This document shows, in pieces, positions 46,101-56,545 of a DNA stretch of 64,000 nt. Location of the stretch: positions 34,080,001 to 34,144,000 of the forward strand of contig NC_134122.1 of NCBI RefSeq assembly GCF_040939455.1, read 5' to 3'. The stretch comes from Microcebus murinus (lineage: Eukaryota > Chordata > Mammalia > Primates > Cheirogaleidae). The notes beneath the pieces were generated by a model. The model had not been told where the DNA came from. It was given only the letters and a program-made list of their open reading frames with translations, and made no database searches. The stretch's first letter is position 1. Each line of letters starts with the position of its first letter. Made by a program: the position numbers and the translations under genes.

Positions 46101-46814
46101 TGGTATGATTTCTATTTTTTTAAATTTCTTGAGATTTACTTTGTGTCCTAGGATATGGTCAATCTTAGAGAATGTCCCGTGGGCTGATGAGAAGAACGTA
46201 TATTCAGTGGATTTGGGGTAGAATGTCCTGTAGATGTCATTCAGACCCAGTTGTTCCAAGGTTTTGTTTAAGTCCATTATTTCTTTATTAATTTTCTGTT
46301 TGGAGGATCTGTCTCGTGCCATCAGTGGGGTGTTGAAATCTCCGGTGATTATGGAGTTGTTATTAATCCATTTTCTTAGCTCCAGTGTTTGCTTTATGAA
46401 TCTGAGTGGACCTAAGTTGGGTGCATATATATTTAAAATTGTTATCTCTTCTTGTTGAACTGTGCCCTTCACCATTATATAATGACCCTCTTTGTCTTTC
46501 ACTACTTTTGTTGGTTTAAAAACTAAATCATCTGAAATTAGAACTGCCAAGCCAGCCTTCTTTTGGCTTCCACTTGCCTGGAATACTGATCTCCACCCTT
46601 TTATTTTTAGTCTATATGCATCCTTGCAGGTTAGATGTGTTTCCTGAAGACAGCATATACTTGGCCTATATTTTCTTATCCATTCAGCCAGCCTATGTCT
46701 CCTGAGTGGAGAGTTTAAGCCATTCACATTTATTGAGAGAACTGATAGGTAAGGTAGATTATTGTTCATTCTGTTGGGTTGGATGTTGTTGCTTTGATTT
46801 CTCTCTTGAGCCAT
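43170..46814 (-). CDS. L1 ORF2 protein: endonuclease-reverse transcriptase, C-terminally truncated
   Basis: A 1214-residue open frame for the L1 enzyme that nicks target DNA and reverse-transcribes L1 RNA in the nucleus. The N-terminal APE-type endonuclease shows N31 (NVNG), E58 (QETHL), Y130 (NIYAPN), D159/N161 (GDFNTP), D219 (KIDH) and D243/H244 (SDH). The reverse transcriptase has D614 in [10 protein letters not shown] and the catalytic FADD at 714-717. The Cys-rich motif is C1144, C1148, H1156, C1161. All key residues are present. The frame ends at a TAA after MFIAA; 75 more codons stay open in the same frame to the usual end (42942-42944). The older L1s at 3169, 41071 and 51416 have CAA at this codon, so a single C-to-T change made the stop. 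Start: the MAQERNQ methionine is the first in frame, and the homologous copy at 51416 starts alike. Confidence 0.97.
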   Translation of the reverse strand: MAQERNQSNNIQPNRMNNNLPYLSVLSINVNGLNSPLRRHRLAEWIRKYRPSICCLQETHLTCKDAYRLKIKGWRSVFQASGSQKKAGLAVLISDDLVFKPTKVVKDKEGHYIMVKGTVQQEEITILNIYAPNLGPLRFIKQTLELRKWINNNSIITGDFNTPLMARDRSSKQKINKEIMDLNKTLEQLGLNDIYRTFYPKSTEYTFFSSAHGTFSKIDHILGHKVNLKKFKKIEIIPCTFSDHSGIKLEINPNRNSHFYTKTWKLNNLLLNDYFINEEIKTEIKKVYEENDNGETSYQLLWDTPKAVLRGKFISINAYNQKTRRSQIDNLMKRLKELEKEEQTNPKPSRRSEINKIKSELNEIENREAIQEINKTKSWFFEKINKIDTPLAKLTKSRKEKSLISSIRNKKGDIAIDPKEIQDTIYEYYKNLYAHKLENVEEMDKFQETHTLPRLNQEEIDSLNRPISTAEIETAIKNLPKKKSPGQDGFTPEFYHTYKEELVPILQKLFHNIEKNGNLPDTFYEANITLIPKPGKDATKKENYRPISLMNIDAKIFNKILANRIQTLIKKIIHHDQMGFIPGMQGWFNIRKSINAIHHINRNKNKDHMILSIDAEKAFDNIQHPFMIRTLKKIGIEGTYLKMIQAIYDRPIANIILNGEKLKSFPLRTGTRQGCPLSPLLFNIVLAILATAIRQENGIKGIQIGAEEIKLSLFADDMILYLENPKDSTKKLLELINEFSKVSGYKINTQKSEAFVYANNNLIENQIKDSIPFTIATKKLKYLGIYLTKDVKDLSRENYETLRKEIAEDVNRWKSIPCSWIGRLNIIKMSILPKLIYRFNAIPIKIPSAFFRDIEKIILRFIWNQRRPRISRAILGNKNKMGGINMPDIKLYYKAVVIKTIWYWHKNRNIDQWNRCENPEIKPSSYSHLIFDKADKSIRWGKESLFNKWCWENWIATCRRLKQDPHLSPLTKTNSRWITDINLRYETIRTLEEKVGNTLLDIGLGKEFMRKSPKAITAATKINKWDMIKLQSFCTAKEIVMKVNRQPTEWEKIFASYASDKGLITRIYVELTKVRKKKSNNPIKKWAKDLNRNFSKEDRRMANKHMKKCSTSLIIREMQIKTTMRYHLTPVRMAFIKKSPNNKCWRGCGERGTLLHCWWDCKLVQPLWKAIWRYLKAIQVILPFDPAIPLLGIYPKDPMTLYKKDTCTRMFIAA

Positions 46815-46853
46815 TGTATTATCTGGTCTTTAATCTTTGGGTTTTGGTTGTTT

Positions 46854-47108
46854 TTATATTCCTGAGTTTGTATTATGGTGTTCCGTGCATAACACTGTTT
46901 TTAGTACTTGTTGTAGGTCTGGTCTTGTCTTGGTGAATTCTCTGAGCCTTTGCTTGTCTGAGAATGTCTTTATTTCTCCTTCATATATGAAGCTTAGTTT
47001 TGCAGGGAATAAGATTCTATGCTGGCCATTGTTTTGTTTCAGAAGAGTGAGAATGGGGCCCCAGTCTCTCCTTGCTTGTAAAGTCTCATTAGAGAAGTCT
47101 GGTGTTAT
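46854..47108 (-). pseudogene. L1 ORF1 C-terminal domain coding remnant beyond the stop
   Basis: 84 sense codons in the ORF1 frame after the TGA, closed by TAA at 46854-46856. No frameshift. The sequence conserves the ORF1 CTD. The region would be translated only by readthrough or reinitiation. Confidence 0.85.
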
Positions 47109-47858
47109 TCAAATTGGCTTTCCCTTGTATGTTACTTGCTTCTTTTGTCTTACAGCTCTTAGAAGGGCCTCTTTAGTTGATATTTTGGTCAGTCTGATGA
47201 CTGCATGTCGTGACGTCTTCCTGTTTGCATTGAATCTCCCAGGGGTCCTCTGAGCTTCTTGAACTTGTATATCAAGATATTGAGCAAGGCCTGGGAAATT
47301 TTCCTCTATTATATCTTCAAACAGCTTGTCCAACCCTTGAGTGTTGTCTTCTTCCCCTTCTGGTAACCCTATGACCTTCACATTAGGTTTCTTCACATAA
47401 TCCCACAGCTCTTGTAGGCTTTGCTCTTTTCTCTTGTTTCTCTGCTGTATTTCTGTGACTGATTTATTTAATTGGAGAGTGTTATCTTCAAGCTCTGAAA
47501 TTCTTTCTTCTGTTTGATCTACCCTGTTCTTGAGACTTTCCACTGTATTTTGTAGTTCCCTGAATTGATTCTTCATTTCCAGGAGTTCGGTTAAACTTTT
47601 CTTCATTGTGTCTATTTCTTTAGTGAACTTTTGTTCTAGGTCCTGGAGGCTTTTTGTGGTTTCTTTGTGTTGGTTATTGAGTTGTTGTTGCAGCTCGGTG
47701 AGTGTTCTTATGATCCACATATGAAATTCCTCTTCTGTCATATTGGTTGCCTGATTTTGGTTGGTGTCCGTTTCTAGGGGGCTGGTGCTCCTCTTTGGGG
47801 GTGTGTTTTTCGTTTGGTTCTTCATATTTCCTGACTTCTTTCGCTGATTTCTTCCCAT
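47109..47858 (-). CDS. L1 ORF1 protein, truncated before its C-terminal domain
   Basis: 249 residues of the L1 RNA-binding chaperone, which trimerises and coats L1 RNA. A basic N-terminus (MGRNQRKKSG) leads into a heptad coiled coil at about 43-150, ending in the conserved RVDQTEERISELED block. The RRM spans about 157-249 (LWDYVKKPNVKVIGLPE; QRTPGRF; YKGKPI). The frame stops at TGA (47109-47111) exactly where the C-terminal domain should begin. A further 84 codons remain open to 46854-46856, encoding the recognisable domain (ETLQARRDWGPI-type and PAKLSFIYEGEIK-type segments). Family ORF1p is about 340 residues. The truncated product lacks a domain needed for normal nucleic-acid binding, so cis-mobility is doubtful. 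Confidence 0.93.
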   Translation of the reverse strand: MGRNQRKKSGNMKNQTKNTPPKRSTSPLETDTNQNQATNMTEEEFHMWIIRTLTELQQQLNNQHKETTKSLQDLEQKFTKEIDTMKKSLTELLEMKNQFRELQNTVESLKNRVDQTEERISELEDNTLQLNKSVTEIQQRNKRKEQSLQELWDYVKKPNVKVIGLPEGEEDNTQGLDKLFEDIIEENFPGLAQYLDIQVQEAQRTPGRFNANRKTSRHAVIRLTKISTKEALLRAVRQKKQVTYKGKPI

Positions 47859-49261
47859 GTCAATCAGTTGTTGTTTCTTTCCTTTAGGTTATTGTTTGGG
47901 TATTCACACACCTTGTTTAGTTTCTGAGGCATTAGGTGGTGTCTGTGGGTGAGATTGGACCACTCCCTGTATATTGAGTCAGTGGGTGCCGTGGAAAGGC
48001 TGTGCAAGATGCCGTCCCTGTCAGTAGGTGGCGTTTGCTTGGAGGAACAGGCTGTCCTGTTGATTTTGTGTCCTGTTATCAACTCTTGTTCTGGGCGGAG
48101 CTGGGTTGGGTAAGCCTGCTCTCATGCAGTTAGCAGGGGTCAAAGTTCTGTTCTCTGCTTCCAGGAAAAGCTTTCAGGGCGGGGCTGGAATGGTCCCGCT
48201 CAGCCAGAAAGTCTGGGTGTGGTGGTGGGGCTGTCTGAGACCCGCAGTCTGGAGCGGGCCTCGCTTCTTTCCACCCTCCCCAACTCCGCAGCTACTCCTG
48301 GGCCTCTGCCAGCAGGCCAGACCACAAGCCACCAGGCCTCCCTGGACTGTGATGCCAGCAGGGAGGTTCCCTGCAGAAGAACGCCACCTGGGCTGGGCGC
48401 ACGGCCTCCTCCTGGGAGGAGGGTTGCCCTCTAGGATGCTGATCCGCCCCTGGAGGCACACACACCTCAGTAGGCTGTTCACGTATAACCCTTCTGTGCC
48501 CCAGGCAATGGTAGCCCTCGGTGCAGGGGATCTGGTCTTCAGGTCCGACCTCTGGGTCCCAGAGTTCAAACTGTATCCCCATCAGGGAGAGGAGTTCCGG
48601 TCCCAGTTCACCCACAGGGAGCCCAAGCTGCGTCTATGTCTCTCAGCCTCTGAGTCGGCACCGTTCTCCTGGGAACACGGTGCCAGCAGCACCTGGGAGG
48701 GCGGGCGGGTAGGGAGCTCACAGTCTGAGTTCCCCTGAGTCAGCTGTAGGGTCCCAAAAGGGAAGGTCCCATTCCCTGGAGGTGCCTCTGGCTGGTGGCT
48801 GTATTGTCTCTCTGGGCAGCCGCGAGTAGGGTGGGCAGATGGGAGGAGGAGGCAATATGGCACCTGCCGCGGGGCTCGGGTCTGTACACAAGGAGGTGCC
48901 TGGAGGAAGTTGGGAACTTGGTGCCACGTCTGCTACAGGCTCACCGCTAGCTGGCGGTGGCCGTCTCTGGGCTGGTGTCCGCAGGTCTCTCCACCCGCTG
49001 GGGAGCCCACCAGCAGTCCCAAATGCAGGGGAGGGGAAACAGCAAATCCACCTACCCTTTCTGCTGGTCTCCGAGCTGCTCCGGTGGTCGCAGCCTCCTC
49101 CCGTGGAGTCTCCCGGGGTCTCAGGTACCCCTCCTTCCGGCCCTCGTCCGCTGTATGCTCGTCTTCTTGCTTCTTTTTTCTAATTTCTGCTAGAATCTGT
49201 CTTTTCTGCAGAGACACTCTGTCTGGCAGTGTTTCTCGTCCGCCATCTTGCTCCACCTCCC
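47859..49261 (-). promoter_or_regulatory. L1 5' UTR / internal promoter
   Basis: About 1.4 kb, strongly GC- and CpG-richer than its flanks. A YY1-type CAAGATGGCG (complement of 49241-49250) lies about 12 bp from the canonical 5' end, the same position as in human L1. Long open frames occur on both strands (for example plus 48106-48738, minus 48174-48569), as expected in GC-rich DNA. None begins with a supported ATG homologous to human L1 ORF0. Confidence 0.85.
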
Positions 49262-49353
49262 CGGCATTTCTCACCCCAAGGCAGCTCCGGGGCCCCGCCG
49301 ACAGCTGGAGCGTCCTCAGCTTTCCGAGCATGCTCGCATACCCCAGCGAGCTC
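49262..49353 (-). other. GC-rich 5' extension inside the target duplication (probable 5' transduction)
   Basis: The related L1 at 51416-58080 ends at GGGGGAGGCGGAG next to its own target duplication, and the L1 at 3169-7440 ends at the same place. This copy continues for about 92 bp of unrelated, CpG-containing sequence (at least seven CpGs) before the duplication. The simplest reading is RNA initiation upstream of the parent L1, inside neighbouring GC-rich DNA. Confidence 0.7.
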
Positions 49354-49368
49354 CCACTGCAATTCTTT
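49354..49368. repeat. Target-site duplication, right copy, of full-length L1
   Basis: CCACTGCAATTCTTT, identical to 42693-42707. Confidence 0.95.
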
Positions 49369-49839
49369 ATTCATATTTCATGAATGCCTATTCATTGTTC
49401 CAGATTAAATGCAATTATATAATACATTTCCTTAATCTTGAAAGTTAGCTTCATTATCCATTTTTTCATTTCATTTATTAACACTAATCAAAGTCCATTT
49501 CATATAACCATATTGAATTTTTAATTTCTTTATCAAATTCAATAATATTAATTAAACATCTACTATATGCCAGACACATGGAAAGTACCTTATATATTTC
49601 TTTCAGAATTGGCAGTTCTTTGTTTTTAAACAATTTTTTAAAATTCAGGATATAACAGGGATACAAATATTTTGGTTACATGAAATGTATTTGCTTCACT
49701 CAAGCCAGGGCTACAAGTGTGTCCTTCCTCTGTACAATGTGCCCCGTTTCTATTAGCTGTGTATTTCATATAAGAATGATATAAGGGAGGGTTGATTATT
49801 TGAGATATTGATTTAACCTAATTCTGTATACTAATTTAC
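49369..49839. other. Unique AT-rich DNA
   Basis: Short weak L2/MIR-like text ('acatctactatatgccagac' near 49556) but no defined element. Confidence 0.4.
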
Positions 49840-49950
49840 TGATTTTCATTCAGTGCATACTAAGTGCCAAACCCAGTTTTGTTGGATACAGAGAAACAGA
49901 CATGCAAATATCATCTTTTTTCTCAAGGAGCTGACAATAGGATTTATTTA
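49840..49950 (-). repeat. L2 fragment
   Basis: 'gcatactaagtgccaaaccc', 'ttggatacagagaaacagac' and 'tcaaggagctgacaatag' are the inverted L2 3' end. Confidence 0.65.
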
Positions 49951-49954
49951 AATT

Positions 49955-50385
49955 TTAGGGTCAGGAGGAGGAGGTTGCAGAGAAACAAACACCTATACTC
50001 TGAAACAGGCAAAGCTATGGAGATGGAAAAAAGATCAGTGATTGCCAGGAGTTTGGGAGAGGGAAGGATGTATAGTCAGTGCTGCAAGGATTTTTAGGGC
50101 AGTGTCACTTATAGCAATGGTGGGTACATGCAATTATACATTTGTCTAAAACCATAGAATGTACAATACCAATTACGAACCCCAGTGTAAACTAAGGAAG
50201 TTGGAGAAAATTTTGTGTCAATGTAGGTTCATCAATTGTAAAAATGTGCAACTCTGGTGGGGAATATTGTTATTTGGGAAGATTGTACATGTGTGGGGAC
50301 AAGAAGTATGTGGGAACTCTGTACTTTCTGCTCAGTTTTAATGTGAACTTAAAATTGCTCTAAAACATAAAGTTTATTAATTTAA
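49955..50385 (+). repeat. Old L1M 3' end
   Basis: 'gatcagtgattgccaggagt', 'aatgtacaataccaattac' and 'aacttaaaattgctctaaaa' in order match an old L1M 3' region. Confidence 0.75.
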
Positions 50386-50753
50386 AAAAGTGGTTTTATA
50401 GCTTTGGAGTAAAAGTAAACCGTATAATATACTACCGATATAGTTTGCTTTACTCAAATGAAATATATAATGTTCAAAACATGTATATTTAAGTAATAGC
50501 CATTTACAAAGGAATTACATGTTTTACAAGAAGTTTTTTACTAGCCTCTTAGGGGACCTTGCCTTGGTAGGTAGATCTGAGTTCTAATTCCTTCTGCAAC
50601 CAAGGAGCTTTCTGACCTTGGGACCGTCTATAACCTCTCTGGCTATATTCTATAGAGAATGATTTAGGATGACAATGTGGCATACTGTGTTTACTTAATT
50701 TACTTTGTTGGGCAAGCTGGTGTGGTTGACAGGGTAGATATTCTCTAATGTAG

Positions 50754-51210
50754 CAGTCCCCGATCTTTTTGCCACCAGGAACCGCTTTCACAGAAGACAA
50801 TTTTTCCGTGGATGGAGGCAGGGGAGATGGTTTCTGGATGATTCAAGTGCATTACATTTGTTGTGTAGTCAAACCTCTCTGCTAATGATAATCTGTATCT
50901 GTAGACACTTCCCAGCACTAGCATCACTGCCTCAGCTCCACCTCAGATCATCAGCATTAGATTCTCATAAAGAGCACACAACCTAGATCCCTTGCATGCA
51001 CAGTTTATGGGTAGGGTTTGTGCTCCTATGGGAATATAAGGCCACCACTGATCTCATGAGAGGCAGAGCTTATACAGTGATGCAAGTGATGGGGAACAGC
51101 TATAAATATAGAAGATGGTTTGCTCACTGACTACTGCCACACCCTATCCTGTGTGGCCTGCTCCCTAGCAGAGTACTGACCAGTCTTTGGCCTGAGGTTT
51201 GGGGATCACA
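50754..51210 (+). mobile_element. hAT-Charlie non-autonomous element (MER1-like)
   Basis: Starts CAGTCCCCGATC and ends with its near-inverted TTTGGGGATC. The interior 'acaatttttccgtggatgg', 'ttctggatgattcaagtgc', 'cacaacctagatcccttgc' and 'ggcagagcttatacagtg' follow a well-known non-autonomous hAT family. About 460 bp, no transposase. An 8-bp target duplication is not clear. Confidence 0.75.
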
Positions 51211-51406
51211 CCTGTAATGGAGGTTGAAGGTCCTGAAGCAGCCCCAGGTCACCCTGTAGCACCATTAATTAATTAGCTGTTAATTATGTGTGTCTGGAAG
51301 TTGACATACACAAGATGAGTTGATCTCTGTAGCTTTTTGTCTCAATTATTTCATTCAGTATGTTAATAATTTGATTATTAACATTAAGTTTACATAGACT
51401 TTTTTT
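51211..51406. other. Unique AT-rich DNA
   Basis: Short spacer between the hAT element and the next L1. It contains several TTAAT tracts. Confidence 0.5.
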
Positions 51407-51415
51407 AATTAACAT
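51407..51415. repeat. Target-site duplication, left copy, of older full-length L1
   Basis: AATTAACAT, repeated at 58081-58089. TTTTTTAATT before it is a good L1 endonuclease target. Confidence 0.75.
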
Positions 51416-51650
51416 TTTTTTATTTTATTTTTTCAGCATATAATGGGGGTACAAATGTTAAGGTTACCTATATTGCCCATGTCCCCCCTCCTCCTTCAAG
51501 TCTGAGCTTCAAGAGTGACCATACCCCAAATGTTGCACATCTCACTTATTGTGTTTGTATATACCCATCCCCTCTGCCCCCCTCCCACCTGCCCAACACC
51601 TGATAAGTGTTATTCCTATATGTCCACTTAGGTATTGATCTGTTAATACC

Positions 51651-54600
51651 AATTTGCTGGTGAGTACATGTGGTGCTTGTTTTTCCATTGTTGAGATACT
51701 TTACTTAGTATAATGGGTTCCGGCTCTATCCAGGAAAATACAAGAGGTGCTATATCACCATTGTTTCTTAAAGCTGAATAGTGTGTGTCAGAAGTATGTA
51801 TACTCCATGGTATACATATACCACATTTTATTAATCTACTCATGAATTGATGGGCAGTTGGGTTGTTTCCACAACTTTGCAGTTGTGAATTGTGCTGCTA
51901 TAAATATTCGAGTGCAGGTGTCTTTTTCATAAAGTGACTTTTGATCTTTTGGGTAGATGCCAAGTAGTGGAATTGCTGGATCAAATGGTAGGTCTACTTG
52001 TATCGCTTTAAGGTATCTCCATATTGTTTTCCACAGAGGTTGAACTAGTTTGCAGTCCCATCAGCAGCGTAGGAGTGTTCCTATCTCTCACATCCACGCC
52101 AACATTTATTGTTTGGGGACTTTGTGATAAAGGCCATTCTTATTGGAGATAGGTGATATCTCATTGCAGTTTTGATTTGTATTTCCCTGATGATTAGAGA
52201 TGTTGAGCATTTTTTCATATGTTCATTGGCTATTATTCTGTCTTCTTTTGAAAAAATTCTGTTCATGTCCTTTGCCCATTTTTTGATAAGGTTGTTTCAT
52301 TTTTCCTTGCTGATTTTCCTGAGTTCTAAGTAGATTGTAGTTATCAGCCCTTTATGAGATGTGTAGCTTGCAAAAATTTTCTCCCATTCTGTGGGTTGTG
52401 CTTTTTAATTTGATCAGGTCCCATTTATTTTTGTTGCTGCTGTGATCGCCTTTGGGGTCTTCTTCATAAATTCTTTGCCTAGGCCAATGTCTAGAAGAGT
52501 ATTTCCAACATTTTCCTCTAGAATTCTAATAGTTTCATACCTAAAGTTCAAGTGTGTTACCCAGCATGAGTTGATTTTTGTGAGAGGTGAAAGTTGTGGG
52601 TCCTGTTTCAGTCTTCTACATGTGGCTATCCAGTTTTCTCAGCACCATTTATTGAATAAGGATTCTTTTCCCCAGTGTATGTTTTTGTCTGCTTTGTGGA
52701 AGATTAGTTGGCTATATGAGGATGGTTTTATATTTGGGTTCTCTGTTCTCTCCATTGGTCAATGTCCCTCTTCTTGTGCCAATCCCAAGATGTTGTAATT
52801 ACTATAGCCTTGTAGTATAGTTTGAAGTCTGGTAAATTGATACCTCCTATTTTGTTTTTATTGCCTACTATTGATTTTGCTATACGGGGTCTTCTCTGGT
52901 TCCATAGGGAGCGTAAAATTATTTTTTCTATATCTGTGAAAAATGATGATGATGTTTTGATAGGGATTACATTGACTCTGTAGGTCACTTTGGGTAGTGT
53001 AGACATTTTAACAATGTTGATTCTGCCGACCCACGAGCATGGTATATTCTTCCACCTGTTTACATCCTCTGCTATTTCCTTCTTCAGTGTTTCATAGTTC
53101 TTCCTGTAGAGGTCTTTTACCTCCTTAGTTAAATATATTCCTAGGTACTTTATTTTCTTTGTTGCTATTTTAAAGGGAATTGAATCTTTGATTTGGTTCT
53201 CACTTTTACTGTTGTTGGCATAAATGAATGCCTCTGATTGCTGTGTATTGATTTTGTATCCTGAGGCTTTACCAAATTCATTTGTCAATTCAAGGAGTCT
53301 TGTGGTTGAATCCTTGGAGTTTTCTAGGTATAATATCATGCCATAAGCAAAGAGTGAGAGTTTGATCTCTTTTGCTCCCATTTGGATGCCCTTAATTCCA
53401 CTCTCTTGTCTGATTGCTGTAACAGGACTTCCAGCACTATGTTAAATAGAAGTGGAGATAGTGAGCAACCTTTCCTGGTTCCAGTTGTAAGTGGGAATGC
53501 TTATTTTTCCCAATTCAGTATGATATTGGCTGTGGGTTTGTCATATATAGCTTGTACCATTTTTAGTTAAGCCCCATCTATGCCTATTTTGTTGAGTATT
53601 CTTATCATAAAAGGGTGTTGAATTTTGTCAAATGCTTTTTCTGCGTCTATCTAGAGGATCATTTGGTCTTTGTTTTTGCCTCTGTTTATATGGTGAATTA
53701 CATTTATAGATTTGCGTATGTTGAATCATCCTTGCATCCCTGGGATGAAGCCCACTTGGTTGTGATGGATTATTTTCCTGACAAGCACCTGGATTCAATT
53801 GGCTAGGGTTTGTTGAGAATTTTTACATCTATATTCATAAGGGATATTGGTCTGTAGTTTTCTCTTTTTGTTGCATCCTTTCCTGGTTTTGGTATTAGGG
53901 TTATGTTGGCTTCATAAAATGTGTTAGGGAGAATTCCATCCTTCTCTATGTTATGGGATAATTGCAGGGTGGGCACCAGTTCTTCTTTGTAAGTGTGGTA
54001 AAATTCGGGTGTGAAACCATCTGGTCCAGTACTTTTCTTTTTAGGAAGGTTTTTTTTATTGCTCTTTCAATTTCAGTACTTAATATTGGTCTCTGCAGGA
54101 ATTCTATTTCTTCCTGGTTGAGCCTAGGGAGGCTGTGTGTTTCTAAGAAATTGTCCATTTCCTCGTCATTTTCCAGTTTGTGTGGATAGAGGTTTTTGTA
54201 GTATTCATGAATTATGTCTTGTATCTCTGTGGCATCCATTGTAATTTCTCCTTTATTGTTCCTGATGGAGCTTATTATAGATTTTCTTTTTTGCTTTCGT
54301 TAGTCTAGCCAATGGTGTGTCAATTTTGTTTATTTTTTCAAAGAACCAAGTTTTTGTTTTATTAATCTTCCGTATGGTTTCCCCATTGTCAATTTTATTT
54401 AGTTAGAATTTGATCTTAATGATTTCACTTCTTCTGCTGGGTTTGGGGTCGGTCTGTTCTTCTTTTTCCAGCTCTTTGAGACTATTCATTAGGTTGTCTA
54501 TTTGTGATCTTTTCGACTTTTGGATATAGGCATTTATGGAAATAAATGCCTTTCCTCTCAGGACTGCTTTAGCTGTGTCCCACAGGTTTTGATAACTTGT

Positions 54601-55495
54601 GTCTCCTTTGTCATTTAGTTCAAAGAATCTTTTGATTTTCATCTTGATATCCTCGTTTATGAAGTGATCATTCAGCAGAAAGTTGTTTAGTTTACATGAC
54701 TTTGTGTAGAAATGAGAACTCCTGTTAGGATTGATTTCTACATTTATTCCCTTGTGGTCTGAAAAGATACATGATATAATTTCTATTTTTTAAAATTGTT
54801 TGGGACGTGCTTTGTGTCCAAGATATGGTCAATCTTAGAGAATGACCTATGGGCTGATGAGAAGAATGTATATTCAGTGGTTTTGGAGTAGAATGTCCTG
54901 TAAATGTCAGTCAGGCCCATTTGTTCTAGAGATCTGTTTACGTCCATTATTTCTTTGTTGATTTTCTGTTTGGAGGATCTGTCCTGTGCTGTCAGTGGAG
55001 TGTTAAAGTCTCCGACTAATATGGTGTTGTTGTTTATCCATTTGTATAGATCAAGTAGAGTTTTCCTTATGAATCTGGGTGCACCAATGTTGGGTTCATA
55101 TATATTTAGAATTGTTATGTCTTCTTGTTCAACTGCACCATTCACCATTATATAATGACCTTCTTTGTCTTTTATTAGTTTTGTTGATTTGAAGACTAAG
55201 TTATCTGTAATCAGCACCACCATGCCAGCTTTCTTTTGGCTTCCATTTGCTTGAGATATTATTCTCCACCCATTTACCTTTAGTCTAACTGCTTCCTTGC
55301 CTAGGTTACATGTGTTTCCTGAAGGCAATAGACACTTGGCTTATATTTTTTGATCCATTCAGGCAGCCTATGTCTCTTGAGTGGGGAGTGGGAGTTCAAG
55401 CCATTCACATTTATTGAGATTACTGATAGGTGGGGCAGATTTCTGTTTATTATGTTGGGTTGAACTTTGTTGCTTTGTTTTCTCTCTTGAGCCAT
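51651..55495 (-). pseudogene. L1 ORF2 remnant
   Basis: Starts MAQERKQSNK at 55495. The endonuclease part keeps NVNG, GDFNTP, KIDHILD; the reverse transcriptase catalytic motif reads FAYG instead of FADD. Several frameshifts and stops break it. At the codon that is TAA in the younger copy it has CAA. It is useful as the local ancestral comparison. Confidence 0.9.
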
Positions 55496-55544
55496 TGTGG
55501 TATCTGGGCTTTGATCTTTAGCTTTTGAGTAGATTTCACATTTG

Positions 55545-56545
55545 TTTGTGTTTAATTACATTACATTCATGTGATCCGTGTGTAACACTGTTTTGAGTAC
55601 TTCTTGAAGGGCTGGATTTTTCTTGGTGAATTCCCTCAGTCTTTGCTTATCCGAGAATGTTTTGGTTTCTCCTTCATATACAAACCTTAGTTTTTCAGGG
55701 AATAAGATTCTAGGCTGAGCATTATTCTATTTCAGAAGAGTGAGAATGGGCCCCCAGTGGCTTCTTGCTTGTAAAGTTTCAGTAGAGAAGTCTGGCGTTA
55801 TTCAGATTGGCTTTCCTTTGTATGTTACTTGCTTTTATCATCTTACAGCCAGTAGAAGGACCTCTTTAGTTGATATTTTGGTCAGTTTGATGACTGCATG
55901 TCGTGATGTCTTCCTGTTTACATTGAATCTCTCAGGAGCCCTTTGAGCTTCTTGAACTTGTATATCCAGATTTTTAGCAAGGCCTGGGAAATTTTCCTCT
56001 ATTATATTTCAAATAGCTTATCGAACCCTTGAGTGTTCGTCTTCTTGGGGTGACCCTATAACCCTCATACTAGGTTTCTTTACATAATCCCACATCTCTT
56101 GTAGGCTTTGCTTTTTTCTCTTGTTTCTCTGCTCTATCTCTGTGACTGATTTATTTAATTGGAAGGTGTTATCTTCAATCTCTGAGATTCTTTCTTCTGT
56201 TTGATCTACCCTGTTCTTGAGGCTTTCCACTGTGTTTTGTAGTTCCCTGAATTGATTCTTCATTTCCAAGAGTTTGGTTTGATTTTGTTTCATTATTTCA
56301 ATTTCTTTAGTGAATTTTTGTTCTAGGTCCTAGAAACTTTTTGCGTTTTCTTTGTGTTGGGCATCCAGTTTTTCTTCCAAGTTGTTGAATTTTCTTACGA
56401 TCCATGCTTGAAATTCTTCTGTCATTTTAGTGGTCTGATTTTGGTTGATGCCCATTTCTGATGAGCTGATGTTCCTCTTTGGGGATGTGCTTTCCATTTG
56501 GGTTTTAATATTTCCAGAGTTCCTTCACTGATTTCTTCCCATCTG
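55545..56545 (-). pseudogene. L1 ORF1 remnant
   Basis: The coiled coil and the RVDQTEERISEIED block are readable at 56018-56293, then the frame breaks. In the RRM-to-CTD region at 55802-55804 it carries TGA at the codon that is also TGA in the younger L1 (47109-47111). Confidence 0.85.

Larger units (their letters stand above)
42708..49353 (-). mobile_element. Full-length L1 LINE, nearly intact, with a 5' extension
   Basis: A 6.65-kb minus-strand element between perfect 15-bp target duplications. In its own direction: a GC-rich extension of about 92 bp (49353-49262), a 5' UTR (49261-47859), ORF1 (47858-46854 in full, stopped at 47109), a short spacer, ORF2 (46814-42942 in full, stopped at 43170), a G-rich 3' UTR and an A-rich tail (about 42708-42733). 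Only two nonsense codons and no frameshift separate both ORFs from full length, so the insertion is recent. As it stands it would not encode a complete ORF1p. Confidence 0.97.

Noticed and set aside
43237..46936. Several plus-strand frames of 66-166 codons
   Set aside because: All are antisense shadows of L1 ORF2 and ORF1.
48174..49383. Many overlapping frames on both strands
   Set aside because: Stop-poor GC-rich L1 5' UTR; no conserved start or product.
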